Assembly: GCA_019649035.1 (NCBI GenBank)
Contig: BMAT01004221.1
Span: 157,760 to 181,182, forward strand
Direction: 5' to 3'
Source: Elysia marginata
Lineage: Eukaryota; Mollusca; Gastropoda; Plakobranchidae
DNA: 23,423 nt
Of the stretch, positions 1 through 10,742 are shown one piece after another (position 1 is the stretch's first letter; each line of letters opens with the position of its first letter). The notes under the pieces are model-generated. The model did not search any database, was not told where the DNA came from, and worked only from the letters and a program-made list of their open reading frames with translations. The position numbers were made by a program, and so were the translations under genes.

Positions 1-17
1 CCCCCCCCCCCCCCCCC
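1..17. repeat. Homopolymer C run
   Basis: Seventeen consecutive C at the very start of the window, in otherwise AT-rich DNA. It may be a real homopolymer or an assembly/read-end artefact; the sequence cannot distinguish these. Confidence 0.8.
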
Positions 18-299
18 GGGAAATAATAATGTATGTGCCGGTTTGAAATAAAGATATCGATTGCAAATAACTAGATATCGTTTTAAACCAACCACACCGA
101 TAACATGCTTGAGAATTTACCCTCTTAAGTACGAGTACTGCGAATGGTTGCATAACAAACATGTTTAATTGCCTTAGTTCATCGGGTTAAAAATATAGCT
201 ATAGCCTTCAAGCGCCCAAGAGTCTCAAAACTTTGCATATTTCCCCCAGCAGGCCAATACACATCTAAGCAAAGTCAACTCATATTTAAAAGCATTACA

Positions 300-507
300 C
301 AACGACTGCCTTGTAGGCGCTCAGATACTAAATTTTCACAAAATTCAAACACTGCCTTGAGCCAGGTACCCATTTTACAGGTGGGTGAACTGAGGAAAGT
401 ATGAAAGGATTGCTTTCTTTAGGCAATTACAACATGTGTCGTGGTTGGGAATCAAACCCGCAACCGCCGGATCACAAAACCGACGCACAAACCACTAAGC
501 CACACGG
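300..507 (-). repeat. tRNA-derived SINE with CORE-like domain
   Basis: Reading the minus strand from about 507, the head has an A box (TGGCTTAGTGG, plus-strand 491-505) and a B box (GGGTTTGATTCCC, 459-447), as in RNA polymerase III promoters. Downstream, 395-371 reads CCTCAGTTCACCCACCTGTA followed by AAATG. This strongly resembles the conserved core of CORE-SINEs such as mammalian MIR. The tail runs to about 300. A T-run (plus strand 511-520) adjoins the head rather than the tail, so it is probably not this element's own poly(A). Boundaries are approximate. Confidence 0.7.
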
Positions 508-1701
508 AATTTTTTTTTTTAGCTAATAACTACGACTACGGCTGAATTTAGGCAATAGGCCTACAATATTTATTCACCCTGCTTGAATTTTATTGTAACT
601 AATACTCGTTTTCGTTTAGAGTTAAACCCCCAAAAAATACAATAAGCTGTATATGAGGGGGTGAGATACAAAATTCTCCAAGCGTCATTTTTATTTTGTG
701 TGTGTGTGTGTGTTAGCTAGCCGAACCTACAGTTCATAACTCTAGATTTTAAGATTTCTATGGTTTGCCCTAAATTAACGGTGCGACAGTCCTCTACTGT
801 TCCATAAAATGCTCCAACTCTTTCTATTTGACCTTAGAATAATGAAACTAAAAAAAAACGGCAGTTTTTCTCAAAAGAACAAAACTGGATGTAGAGTTTT
901 TTGTATCTCAGCCCATCATATATTTTTTTTTTAATTAGGACTTTATCTCCTTTCAGGTGATGCAATTACGTAGGCTACAGTTTTTTTTTTATGCATTTTG
1001 CATTTACTATTATCTCAACACTCTTCGTTTTTACGCCATGGTGTGTTATTATTTTTATGATTGTTTTCATTAGCAATGTATTAGGAAAAGGACTATCCTG
1101 GTTTTGATAATGCGATAATTTTTTCATGCATTTCGCATTTTTACGTGTTATAATTTTTCATAAAAAAATAAGTTAATGTTAGATTATTTTATTATTGGGC
1201 ATAATTGTTTCTACATATTTTCACTGGACTATATACATAATTTTCATGCAGTTCTCATCGATCCTCAATATTTATAAAAATATCCATCGGTTTTATTTTT
1301 TTTTTAAATAATGTTAGGGTATAACCGACGACTATTTTAGTAAATGCAACAGATTTTTTTTGCATAAATTTGTGTCGTAAACCTCTTCAGTAATTTTAAT
1401 GTGCACTCTTTTCACAGTGAGTTTTGCCTGCTCTAAAGCAACTTTGCTCCACTGTGATAGCGCAATAAAGCACTGGAGTTAAGGCGCTCTTCAAATAATT
1501 TTTAAAAGTCGGTAGAAAACGTCACACATTCAGGGCGAATGAGTCGGAAGTAGTCTATTCTGTTGTAGAGAAAACGCCTTTTAAAATGTCTATTTCTTCT
1601 TCTTTTTCTCTCTACTTCTGGGTCTTCTTTTATTTCTCCGCACGCGATAAATGACAATAAAAAATGCCGTTCATTTTCTGTGTTAGTCTTTAAAATTTAT
1701 T
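508..1701. other. AT-rich non-coding stretch
   Basis: No exon or long reading frame is supported here. It holds many T-homopolymers and a TG dinucleotide repeat of about eight units at 697-712. A short segment near 1470-1500 (GGAGTTAAGGCGC, then TCAAATA) resembles the duplicated 17-mer at 13212-13246. Confidence 0.6.
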
Positions 1702-1961
1702 TTAACCCTGAGAGGGCCCAACTATGGGAAAATCGAACATTTTATTTTGATAACAATACATTTGTTTAAAATTAAAAGCTTTTTTCTCTGTATATTTTTA
1801 CATTTTTATAATAAAGTTTGGTTTTCTACTTTTAAAAAATTGTTAAACTTTATCATGAAGCATAAAAAGGCTCATTATTACACAAAATGAATAAAGGAAA
1901 TGAGAAAAAGTCATGGAATTTCTACCAAATTGTCCAAAATGCTTTGCCGTCTGAGAGTTAA
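1702..1961. mobile_element. TTAA-bounded inverted-repeat element (piggyBac-type MITE), copy T1
   Basis: Both ends are TTAA and lead into a terminal inverted repeat: TTAACCCTGAGAGGGCCCAA on the left and TTAACTCTCAGACGGCAAAG read inward from the right. Length 260 bp with no coding capacity. TTAA target duplication is the hallmark of piggyBac elements, so this is probably a non-autonomous derivative. Confidence 0.65.
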
Positions 1962-2326
1962 ATCAATATAGTTCGATAAGATAGTGATAACTTTACGAAC
2001 TCTTTGATGTTTGGAAGCTTTTAAAGATACAAGACTTGTTCAAAACATTTTGGAGGGGAAAATGCGACATCCGACTTATTCACGCTTGACACGAGATTAA
2101 TGAAGACACACGTTTAATTACTCTACAAGATTAAATATATTAGTGAAAGAAAGGTCAAGTAATTCGATTGACATTAAAAGTTAGAATATTGCGTGGTTTG
2201 AAATTTTAAGGACCTACGGTAAACAAAGTAGTTTTTTTCAAAATTACAAGAGAAGTATTGACAGCTGTCAAGATAAGATAAGATAAATTTTATTAATTCA
2301 CGAGGGAAATTTATGTTAGAAATTAT

Positions 2327-2745
2327 TGCAACCAGTCGAAATGAGTCTTAAGTCGAAATTGGAAGGTAGACAGATATTGGTATTACAGAGAAGCTTATTT
2401 CCTCTACTTTTAAATACAATCCACAGAAAAGCTCTATCATGCTTCTGTATGAAGTTATAGCCGTTTGAAGCCGACAGAGTTAGGACATGTAAAATTTCAG
2501 AAAGGGGAGAAAACATCATTTAAAGTTTAGAAGACTACAAATGTATTGAGGCCTCAGCAACCATACCAATTAAACACCTAAACAATGAAATATGAACATC
2601 AATTTGGTGCGAAAACTGTTTAGAAATGGTTTTAGCATCAATATCTGACATAAAAAATTTTTGACTTCTGAACACCCACTAAACTTTCAAAGCCTATTTC
2701 TCCAAACTAGGCTTTCCGACTTACGACTCATTTGGACAGAATGCA
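2327..2745 (-). mobile_element. 419-bp inverted-repeat DNA element, copy 1
   Basis: The ends are inverted repeats of about 27 bp: TGCAACCAGTCGAAATGAGT on the left and TGCATTCTGTCCAAATGAGT read inward from the right, both continuing into a TAAGTCG motif. A second copy in the opposite orientation lies at 16590-17005, with recognisable homology along the whole length (for example the shared segments around GAGGCCTCAGCAACCATAC and CTTCTGTATGAAGTTATAG). No transposase is present. Superfamily is not certain; the CAGTC...TAAGTCGA pattern recalls pogo/Tigger ends. Confidence 0.75.
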
Positions 2746-3280
2746 CCTATATATTAATACCAGTATATAGATGACAGAAATGACAAGCTAACATATTTCG
2801 GAACAACAGAAAAAATATTGAGAGACTACCGTATCAAATGGATAGCGCATTGTTTAGATCCTTGTCTGTTTTTTTGTTTTGTTTTGTTTCAGTTGTGGAA
2901 ATTCATTGAAGAATACTGGTTCTTATTGGTTGAGGGTCTACATCTGAATCTATTGGGTTTGGGCTCGAATTAAGCATGCATGGCTTTGTTGGCTGAAATC
3001 TCAACATCTCTTCGAAGTAGATCTACGAGTACCAAAAAGACACCATTGACTCTCGGTGATGTGAAAGGATATAAGGGCCTTTCAGTGCATTTTTTTTGTA
3101 AAGGAATTGATTGGAAATATTTGTAGGATGGTAGACCTATTTATGTTTAAGAGTACAATTTTCAAAATTTTCTCGATAAATTGAAATTAAGGGCGCAATT
3201 TTTTATTTAGATCTATTGTTTTGTTTCCAGGTCATATAAAATTCGTTATAAAACTTAAAAAAAAAGACCCTATAGACCTG
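2746..3280. other. Non-coding stretch
   Basis: I see no exon, repeat pair or RNA gene in this interval. It is AT-rich with short T-runs (2869-2890, GTTTT repeats). Confidence 0.5.
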
Positions 3281-3453
3281 TCTAGATTACAAAGAACACT
3301 ATTAAAGACCAAGACCCTATTTCAAGTTTTAGGTTACAGAAAGGACTCTGCTCTTGTTTTACATCTAGATCTAGATCTAGATTACAAAGAACACGTTAGT
3401 AGATCTACTTTCGGGATGTCTTTAAAGCAGAAAGGACACTGCTCTTGTTTTAC
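3281..3453 (+). repeat. Imperfect tandem duplication, period about 91-95 bp
   Basis: TCTAGATTACAAAGAACAC occurs at 3281 and again at 3376. CAGAAAGGACTCTGCTCTTG occurs at 3337 and, with one change, at 3428. The second unit begins with an expanded TCTAGA run (3364-3383). The period is divisible in a way that keeps a 106-residue frame open (3221-3541), but that frame looks repeat-derived rather than genic. Confidence 0.75.
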
Positions 3454-3995
3454 AATCAATCTCATTCCTCTCGAAACGATTAAACGGAGCTTTGTTCCTG
3501 GAAAAGGTGAACTTTTTAAAGTAATTGTGAATAGGAGATGAACAGTACACACTTTCGTTTAGTTTTGGGAAATTTCCGTTTTGGGGAAAACCGTTCTTCA
3601 ACTGTCCAAGGACTGGAACTCAGTCCCGTGATCGATCTTTGGACAAGGTTAGAGTTAGACGTAGAGCCAAAGAACAACACGGGCAGCCTATTGCATTGAG
3701 TGATAAAATAGTCTAGATTCTTGTGAATCTAGATTTAGCGTTTAGATTTGTCTAAATTCTCTATCAAGGTATCTGAATGTAGTCAAGATTGAGACATTTT
3801 TGCAGTTAAAGAATCAAGCCATTTATGCTCCAACAACGAAGTCCTTGCAAAGTTAGTTCCAGAATCCGCAGCCTAGATCTAGATAGATCTAGAGACCCAG
3901 CTAGGTTTATTCTAGATGAATGATTTTACTTTTAAAATTGTTTTGCATTATTGACCTCAATACTTCACTTATTAAGACCAAGTGAGACGACAATC
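3454..3995. other. Upstream region of BLOC1S5, TCTAGA-rich
   Basis: It contains the hairpin TCTAGATTC-ttgt-GAATCTAGA at 3712-3733 and another AGATCTAGATAGATCTAGA run near 3876-3894. It presumably includes the BLOC1S5 5' UTR and promoter; no TATA box or initiator can be singled out. An in-frame TAA at 3933-3935 precedes the start codon. Confidence 0.5.
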
Positions 3996-4020
3996 ATGAC
4001 GTTTGAACAAATTTTCAAAG
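3996..4020 (+). CDS. BLOC1S5: BLOC1S5 exon 1 (start codon, MTFEQIFK)
   Basis: This 25-nt coding part encodes eight residues plus the first base of an Asp codon, and is followed by a strong donor, gtgagt. Joining to 4641 gives KDVTDIYSR, which matches the family at the junction and supports the splice. The 5' UTR boundary and promoter cannot be placed from sequence. Confidence 0.8.
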
Positions 4021-7000
4021 GTGAGTGGTCAATCCATCAGGCTACTCTAGATCTTGAATCTAATATTACGTTTAGATTTGATCTAGCAAAGTTTTGATGG
4101 GTGTGTGAAATGTACCTTTAGAAGTGTTTTAAGTTGTGCATAAATTTAATTCCTTCACTTGTTAGCAAAAACATTCAGTAGCTGCTGCAAAATAATTGAT
4201 GCTCAGTGCTTGGAAATCGTCAATCTTTGGACAGACCATGGATCTCACTCATGAGTTAAATCTTGGCATGAGAGTGACAATTTGATTTGAACTTTGAAAG
4301 ATTTATCTAAAAAAAAGTTCATTCAAGGAATATGTTTTGGCTGTTCATGACATGCTTCCATCTACTTATATTCATTGAAAACAAAATGATTTAGTACTAA
4401 GATCTAGATCTAGTAATAGAGTAGAAAATCTAAACTGCAATAATTAATGAGTTCAATTTTATACTCGCACTTAAAAATTTGTCATCTCCCACTATTTTCT
4501 CCCATTGATTACTACTGAATTAAATCTGATTATCCACGTTTTTATATGTCATGATTTGTAGTTTAAGCGGTAGAAACACTTTGTGCTCTCAGAAAAGTGA
4601 AAGTTAGATACTTTCACTGTTTTTTTTTTTCATTTTTCAGATGTGACAGACATTTACAGCCGTCTGTTTAATCACAAAGCTGCTCTTCAAGGTCTCAATC
4701 AAAATTTCGTGAAAGAGTTTGAGGTAAAATTCAAAGTTTTTTGTTTGTTTTTGTTTTTCTTTTGTACTGTATGCAATCCTTTAGCAATTTGTTACATTAC
4801 AAATAACAGATTTGTTTTTAGATTGTAAGTCATGAGCTTGGCGGTTGGCTGCAGTCATAGATTTAAAACTATGTGGCATAATAGTGGCTGTTAATTCCTG
4901 ACTTCAAAATTTGTTTCTAATTTAGGAGAAAGAGCAAGTGAAGTCTTCAAATAATGTAGACTGGTCCTCAAATTTAAATTAAAGGTCTGCTCTATCAATG
5001 ATTGAATCAATGTTGCGTTTATTTTTATTAATTTTGTTACATTGTGGGAAAATTATGTGAAACAAAGAATAAACGTGTGTACATCTAATATCAATGTGAG
5101 GGTATACTTTTTTTAAAATAATTATACCGATTTAAAAATTGGAAAATCCTATAAAATGGAAATGACAAAGAGCTCATGCCCTGTTTTGTAAATAAGTAAT
5201 TAGTTCTTTTTTAGCACATGTACACTTGTCTGAAACATATGTCACTCAAATTTACATCTAAACTACTTGCATGAAGGGTGTGCCTCATGTAAAAATCTAT
5301 AAAATAAATTAGGTTTTAAAGGTGAAAAGACATCAGGTTCTTAGACTTAAAGAATTCCTCTTTACTTTGCTAGGAAAAGAGAGATGAAACAATGTCCCTG
5401 TCTCGTACATCGGAGTGGGTGAAAGACTGCACTGATCGCATTTATCCTTCTACTCAACAAGGTTTGGAGGACATACACCAAGTGAAGGAAGCAGGTAGGT
5501 TTATAATCATAATGAAACACACTCTAACTGGGTACAGTCAGGCACAAGTTGCTATGGCTAGATTTGTGTTAGAGCCATTTAGATATAAGAACTGACATAT
5601 TTTATACCTTTAACCATTTTCATTTGTTTTGAAATGAAAAAAATTCAGGCTGTAGAAATATGGCAGTCTATTAATTTTTTTCTTCACATTGTATAAGGCA
5701 TAAAACGTCTCCAAGAGATTGTTTAGATAACTTGTAATGTCAAAAGTCCGACTTGTGCCTTATTTACACTGGTTGCCTCACACATTATAAAATACAGAGG
5801 ATATGTCTCAATGCTTTGAAAAATAAGAAAATGAAATGTTCCTGCACCAAAAATTTTTTTTTCTGAATTGAATGATGTGCCTGAAGTAAAAAAGTGTTTG
5901 GCTGCTTGTAGGTTTTTTTTCTGTTGAGAGTAAAAAAAATCATTTATTTTTATCTCACCTTAACTTTCAAAGCACAGGTGAACCTTTTTATTGCTATAGG
6001 TATCACTAAGTCTTGCTTAATATTTCTTTTGTAAACATTGCAATTAATTTTTTTTCAATGATCATTCTACAGTGGAAAAAGCCAGTAAGTCATGCCAAAG
6101 AATTGTTCAAGATGAGACCGACAAAAAGGTAATTTTTTTTAAAAGTATGAAATTTAAGTTCCTTAGAAGCGGATCGCTTATTGGTATGTTTGTCTGGTCT
6201 CTCATCTAGCAAGGCGGCGGGAGTGATGCGAGTGGTGTGGGCATGATCCCTGCTGGGTTAACTTAATGTTCTGTCTTTTGTCTCCTCTAATGCTAGATCT
6301 AGGTTTACCATTGTTTTTCTTTACTTCTATGTTTAAGTTATTACTACAGTGGAAACCTTATAATTTGAATCTCATGGGAATGATGGAAAACTTTGAATTA
6401 AGAGAATTCAAATCATACTCAATGGACCGAGTTCATTTACTAAGCCCCTTCTCAGTTCTATTGCAGTCCTCTCTCACCCCACCCTTGCGTGAATGCAGAA
6501 GCGAACCTATTATAATGGATATAGAAACCTCTGTGTAGCTTACTTTGTGCACTAAAAAAAGTTGACTATTGAACTGTTATGCTTTGGAGAATTAAAACTG
6601 CTAGGCATTTGAAGGAAAGCTTTCTTTAAACCCCAATAATGAAGAGAATAGAATGTTATTGACTTTGAATTATGAGTTTAAATCTAAAGAAGCCAAAGGA
6701 GAAAAACAACCTCACATGTAAAAAAAACTTTGAATTTTAACAAGAAATTCGGATTATATTAAGACTTTGATTTCGGAGGTTTTCAATTATCTAATATCTT
6801 AGTTTAAACCAGCCATCGTGGTTTGTGTGATGCATTCATTGAGCTTTAACACAGCAACGTATTATCACTTTCATTAAATGATAGGAGATAACTTTGCCAG
6901 TAAGAATATTTCAGTTATCAGGAGACTTCCATGCCAAGGGTCAAGAATAAGAGGGTTGGTATATTTATATGATAGAAATAGTACTTGAACCTAGTATGAT

Positions 7001-7874
7001 ATTCTTTTTTTCTGGTCTTACTTGATTGAGGAATGATTCCATTGTTTAATTATCTCCAAAAAAGTGAAATTCAGTCATTGGATTTTTATTTAAATATGAT
7101 GCATTTTTGTGGTATTAAGAGGTTTTTTTTCTTGTAGCTTCTGTCATAATAGATGTTGTAGTTATTTCTAAACTAAAGCTCAAAAAAAGACTTTTTTAAA
7201 ATAAGAGTAAGTATTACAACACCTTATTGTACCATGTATATAAAAATCCGTGAGGAACACCCAATCCATTTGGTGAGTTATTGTTGTCATCTAAGGTCTT
7301 CTAAGATTCTTATAGAAGAAAAGAGAGTGAAGAAGCAATAAAGAGAGAGAGCAGTGTGTCTAAACTTTACAGCAGGTGTACACTGCAGGCTTATGATGAT
7401 TCAACAATGACGACTGTAGTTTATAGCACTATCTTAATCTTTTGATATTAGGTTTTAGATCTTCTTCTTCTCTTCTTCTTCTTATTACCAAGTTAGTGGA
7501 TTTGGTTTCTAGTAATTTCAAAAAAAAATTGTAGGGCCTAAACAAAGAGAAAGGGAGATAAGAAAGTCTCTCTTTATACTACACTAGTAATTATCATTAC
7601 TTCCACTTCATGTTAAATATGGTATCCAGTGTAATCACTTCTGTATCTAAGTAAAATCAACAATGCGGTATCACATTAAAATTTCCAGATGGAGTGGCTG
7701 GAAGAGCAACGGGCAAGACGCTTGCAAGAATATACAGAATTTACACAAAACAACGCCAGTGCCAGACGACAACATGCAGATAGGGAGTTTGAGGTCAGGG
7801 CAGACGACCTTCGGAAACACTATGCAGACTTAGAAGCCAAGTTGAACCAGGGAGCGGTTGGAAGAGTTTTGTAA
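3996..7874 (+). CDS. BLOC1S5: Biogenesis of lysosome-related organelles complex 1 subunit 5 (Muted), complete, 5 exons
   Basis: Exons join as 3996-4020, 4641-4723, 5374-5494, 6073-6128 and 7689-7874. All introns are GT-AG and the phases (1, 0, 1, 0) fit, giving 471 nt and 156 residues. Residues 8-36 (KDVTDIYSRLFNHK, then FVKEFEEKR across the exon 2/3 junction) match the conserved N-terminal block of vertebrate Muted (KDLGEIHSRLLDHR, FVKEFEEKR). The C-terminal LRKHYADLEAKL matches LKEQYAEMEKDL. The protein is charged and predicted mostly helical/coiled-coil, as expected for a BLOC-1 rod subunit; there is no signal peptide or membrane segment. In known animals BLOC-1 works on endosomal tubules, sorting cargo to lysosome-related organelles. 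The start is the first ATG in frame after a TAA at 3933-3935. It makes the N-terminus about 25-30 residues shorter than the human protein (187 aa), so an upstream start in an unseen exon is possible. The identification is firm; the start is less so. Confidence 0.93.
4398..4412. repeat. AGATCT/TCTAGA simple repeat in BLOC1S5 intron 1
   Basis: AAGATCTAGATCTAGTA. This is one of several copies of the same hexamer repeat across the window (also 3364-3383, 3876-3894, 15836-15843, 15942-15955, 17083-17099). Confidence 0.7.
4641..4723 (+). CDS. BLOC1S5: BLOC1S5 exon 2
   Basis: The acceptor is a long T-run followed by cattttTCAG, and the donor is GAG|gtaaaa. It carries the most conserved block of the family (DIYSRLFNHK ... 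NFVKEFE). It enters at phase 1 and ends on a codon boundary. Confidence 0.93.
5374..5494 (+). CDS. BLOC1S5: BLOC1S5 exon 3
   Basis: The acceptor is tttgctag and the donor is gcag|gtaggt. It begins EKRDETMSL, continuing the FVKEFEEKR motif across the junction, and encodes 40 residues plus one base. It includes a CTDRIYPSTQQGLEDIHQ segment comparable in position to the human middle helix. Confidence 0.92.
6073..6128 (+). CDS. BLOC1S5: BLOC1S5 exon 4
   Basis: The 56-nt exon has acceptor ttctacag and donor AAG|gtaatt and encodes VEKASKSCQRIVQDETDKK. It is too short to be seen as an ORF, but its phase joins exons 3 and 5 without a frame break and adds the middle helix that the family has at this point. 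Confidence 0.88.
6345..6788 (+). mobile_element. pogo/Tigger-like non-autonomous element, copy P1, in BLOC1S5 intron 4
   Basis: The left end is TACAGTGGAAACCTTATAAT; the right end, read inward, is roughly ATTGAAAACCTCCGAAATCA. A TA dinucleotide precedes the left CAGTGG end. A second copy in reverse orientation (18059-18497) matches along the full length, including AAGCC...CTCAGTTCTAT and the AAATTC...AGACTTTGAT blocks. The 90-residue reading frame inside it (6266-6538) starts outside the element and is not a gene. Confidence 0.72.
6789..7688 (+). other. Rest of BLOC1S5 intron 4
   Basis: AT-rich intron sequence with a CTT-rich microsatellite at 7461-7483. No other exon or repeat pair was recognised. 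Confidence 0.5.
7689..7874 (+). CDS. BLOC1S5: BLOC1S5 exon 5 (stop codon TAA is outside frame; TGT-free end at stop TAA 7872-7874)
   Basis: The terminal exon follows acceptor atttccag. It encodes 61 residues rich in Arg, Glu and Gln, beginning MEWLEEQRARRLQEY and ending in LRKHYADLEAKL plus a short tail, then the stop codon TAA. The opening Met is internal: it continues from exon 4 in phase 0. Predicted coiled coil. Confidence 0.93.
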   Translation: MEWLEEQRARRLQEYTEFTQNNASARRQHADREFEVRADDLRKHYADLEAKLNQGAVGRVL

Positions 7875-8511
7875 TGGCGACAAGAAAAAGTGTTAGGGTT
7901 TTTTCTTGTGCTGTTTTTACATTGGTCGAATCAAAATGTTTTATAGATATTCAAATGAGGGGTTTTGTGATAAAATGAAGTGGGTAAAAGGGCAAAAACA
8001 GAAGGTTTTTTTTCCTTGTGTTTTTTATATTTTCATCAAGAAGAAATGACTGTTACAGATAATGAGCAACCATAGGTTAGAAAATAACACCTCTAAATTT
8101 TAAATAATATAAAAAGAATTTTTTTTCACTTAAAGGCTACAAATTTGGAGAGAAAAAAAGATGTAAAGTGTTTTTTGGCATGAAACACTTTAACGTACTG
8201 TGGGTTTTTTCTTTGGTGACTGGTTAATTAGATTAGTTTTATGAAAATCAGTCACCTCACCCTCACCGTACTTTACTGCAACCTCGCTCCACTGCTGCAG
8301 TGGTGTTACAATGCTTGGTAATATGAGCAATAAGTCTTCCACCGCGCGATAGTAACAGTTCTTGGTAATAACTAATATAGGCCTTTCACAGCTTAAGCGG
8401 TGTAAAAGTGCTTTGTAATGCGTTGTTCCCAATAGCTTAGGTGGTGTAACAGGCTAAAACGGTTAAGGGGTTGAAGTGTTGATATCCTCAAATTAATGTT
8501 CTAAGTGAAGA
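7875..8511. other. BLOC1S5 3' flank / 3' UTR
   Basis: Begins after the BLOC1S5 stop. There is no AATAAA close to the stop; the nearest plus-strand candidates are ATTAAA at 8910 and AATAAA at 9647 and 9764, so the 3' end cannot be set. An 18-mer, TGAAACACTTTAACGTAC (8181-8198), recurs with one change at 18737-18754. A short palindrome, CACTGCTGCAGTG, is at 8290-8302. Confidence 0.45.
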
Positions 8512-8623
8512 ATTGAGAATGAGATTAGAGCAAAAATCATCGTACCTGTCGGCAAACTCCCTTTTTGAAGTGAATTGCTTGCAGGCAAGAATGACTATTT
8601 TGTGCTCTATTCTCATTCCCGAT
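8512..8623 (+). mobile_element. Foldback MITE, copy 1
   Basis: The 112-bp element has 21-bp terminal inverted repeats: ATTGAGAATGAGATTAGAGC on the left and ATCGGGAATGAGAATAGAGC read inward from the right. The complementarity continues inward, so most of the element can fold into one hairpin. The internal sequence GGCAAACTCCC...TTGAAGT.AATTGCTTGC is shared with copies at 10796 and 21670. Confidence 0.85.
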
Positions 8624-10118
8624 TTCTAAAGCTGTACTAAATTTCATCATTTGTCAATGTGCCAGCTGCCTGGTGATTCTCGCCCCCTCAACGTCCTCCT
8701 ACTGTCTTAGGTTGGTACAAGGGCATAGCGAGATAAGAAGTGAATCCGTTTTGCATGTAAGAAAACTGAGACGTTAAAATAATTAGAGATTTTTATGACT
8801 TTTTCAATTGTTTGGTGTACGGAAAATAAGCGATGCTCAGTCAGGCTGACAGATTCTAACATTATGAATATTATAGTGAAGTACAATATTATAGTTTATC
8901 AGCACACCTATTAAAGAGGCAGAAAGTAAGGCAGTTCACTTAACTGAAACGTTGATAACTTGAATTTATGAATAATTCAAATATTTTCTAGGACCCCAAC
9001 TAGTATCTTTTCTTTGTAAACTGTCCTTTTAGTTTTGCTCAAAATGCTAATATTTTGAAATAAGTTAGCTGTTTTCAAGCATGTGGACTTACACAGACTG
9101 CACTGTTCATGTAATTTGAAGGGTACTTTTTCAATCTGTTTTAGTAAAATGTACTAAAATTTATCTTTGATGCACATTATTTTTTCTTGCCCCATCCAAC
9201 TTCCTAGTAAGATTTGCTATAAGGCAGGAGATCAAAAAATTATGAGTAAAGGTGTTTGAAATTAGTTTTTCTCTATAAAAAAATGTTCAAAATTAAACCT
9301 GTTGCTATATGTATATCATTATATATGTTACAGATGAGTCCACCTAACTTAACTCTGGATATTTTGTATATTTTGCTTAATTGAAACTATAATGCAGATT
9401 ACTCATTTTTTGTTCTTTTGTATGTATACTGTTATTCTATTTTAGGTATTTTTTAACAATTGAGAGTTTAGCGTTGTTCCCAATAGGCTCAAAACATCGG
9501 AACTGGACTGTGTTTAAAGTTTCAACACTTTTCATGTAATTCATATCTTTCTAGTCTACCAGAATTAAAATGGGCGGAGAAAATGATTGTGTATATATAT
9601 AAAAAAAAAAAGATGAAGGGAAAAGATGGGAAGGTGAGACATGGAAAATAAATATGTGGTTTTGTTGTAGTTGTTATTAACATATCATTCCATGGTACTG
9701 ATCACTCCAACAGAAACTTGTGTTCATTTTGCACCATATTATCATTATGATTATGAATTGAAAAATAAACCAAAGTATATTTTCCATGAGCAACAAGCAA
9801 TTTATTGTCTTTCTGTTACTAGTATTTTTTTCAAAATCATGTATATGGCAAGGCAAGTGTTTCAAATACGTGTCTCACACCCAGTCCAAAGAAGGAGGAG
9901 GCCACAATTTTCATATTAAAGGCGGTGATATTTTGAACTATGAATTTTTCTCAGCCCTCAAATATTAAATATTGCATGAAATTGCAGTGGCATCCTGATA
10001 AAGTCAACACCTTGGAACCAAAAAATGTTTTAAAAATGTTGGCTTTAACAATAACTAAAGTGTAAAGAAATTGAAAATGGGACTGTCAAACAGTGATGAG
10101 TTATAAGCAAGGTTTCTC
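8624..10118. other. Intergenic stretch
   Basis: No gene is supported. It holds a short GCGTTGTTCCCAATAG repeat (near 8421 and 9472), an A-run at 9601-9611, and possible plus-strand polyadenylation signals at 8910, 9647 and 9764. Reading frames around 9671-9968 overlap on both strands and have no recognisable domain. Confidence 0.5.
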
Positions 10119-10370
10119 TTAACTCATTGAAGACGCCCAGAACATGTAACATCCGGTAGATTAAAGAGCTGAAGAGAAACGCTTATGACAAACAAAGGAC
10201 TCTGATAATCGCAAGTGTTTGTATTTTTACATGTACTATGATGTAGTCTACATCCTGCGCTACAAACATCTTCTTGAAACTCTCTTCAGCTTGTGTCCGG
10301 TGCAAGCCGGTGCAACTCACGATCTCAAAAAAGCCGGACGTATATGTCCGGGGCGTCTCCAATGAGTTAA
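10119..10370. mobile_element. TTAA-bounded inverted-repeat element (piggyBac-type MITE), copy T2
   Basis: A 252-bp element with the clearest inverted repeats of its class, about 30 bp: TTAACTCATTGAAGACGCCC on the left and TTAACTCATTGGAGACGCCC read inward from the right, continuing through GGACAT/GAACAT. TTAA is at both ends. No coding capacity. Confidence 0.8.
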
Positions 10371-10742
10371 AAGGGTTGACTTCAAGTGGATTCCACTGTA
10401 TCACTATTATGTAGAAAGGTATTGGAATAGAACTTCTATGGATTTAAAATATTGAGCTACAGAGGAATAAATAGACTTTCAAAAGGCGTTTTCTCAAATT
10501 AGAATTTCTAGCATTTGGACAAATAGCGAGAAAAATTTATTGACATTGACTTACAGTATCTATTTCTGCAAGAATTAGGACTCATGAGATATGAGCATTT
10601 AATTTGGTGAGCCAAGATACCACTAGCGTTTTGTGATTACAAGCTGGTCTTCTCCAATAATACTTGTAATGTAATTCAACAAAACCCTCAGAAAGTTGGC
10701 AGTCACTAGAGAATGAATACAAGAGAAGGAATAGTCACTCTC

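Noticed and set aside
6266..6538. 90-residue plus-strand reading frame
   Set aside because: Most of it lies in element P1 within BLOC1S5 intron 4; no conserved domain is seen and the related copy P2 does not obviously preserve the frame.
8190..8466. Possible fifth TTAA-bounded element (TTAACGTACTGTGG ... GGTTAAGGGG)
   Set aside because: The inward repeats match too weakly, although the left end recurs at 18737-18754.
9671..9968. Overlapping reading frames on both strands
   Set aside because: Short, AT-rich, mutually overlapping and without recognisable family features; consistent with chance.
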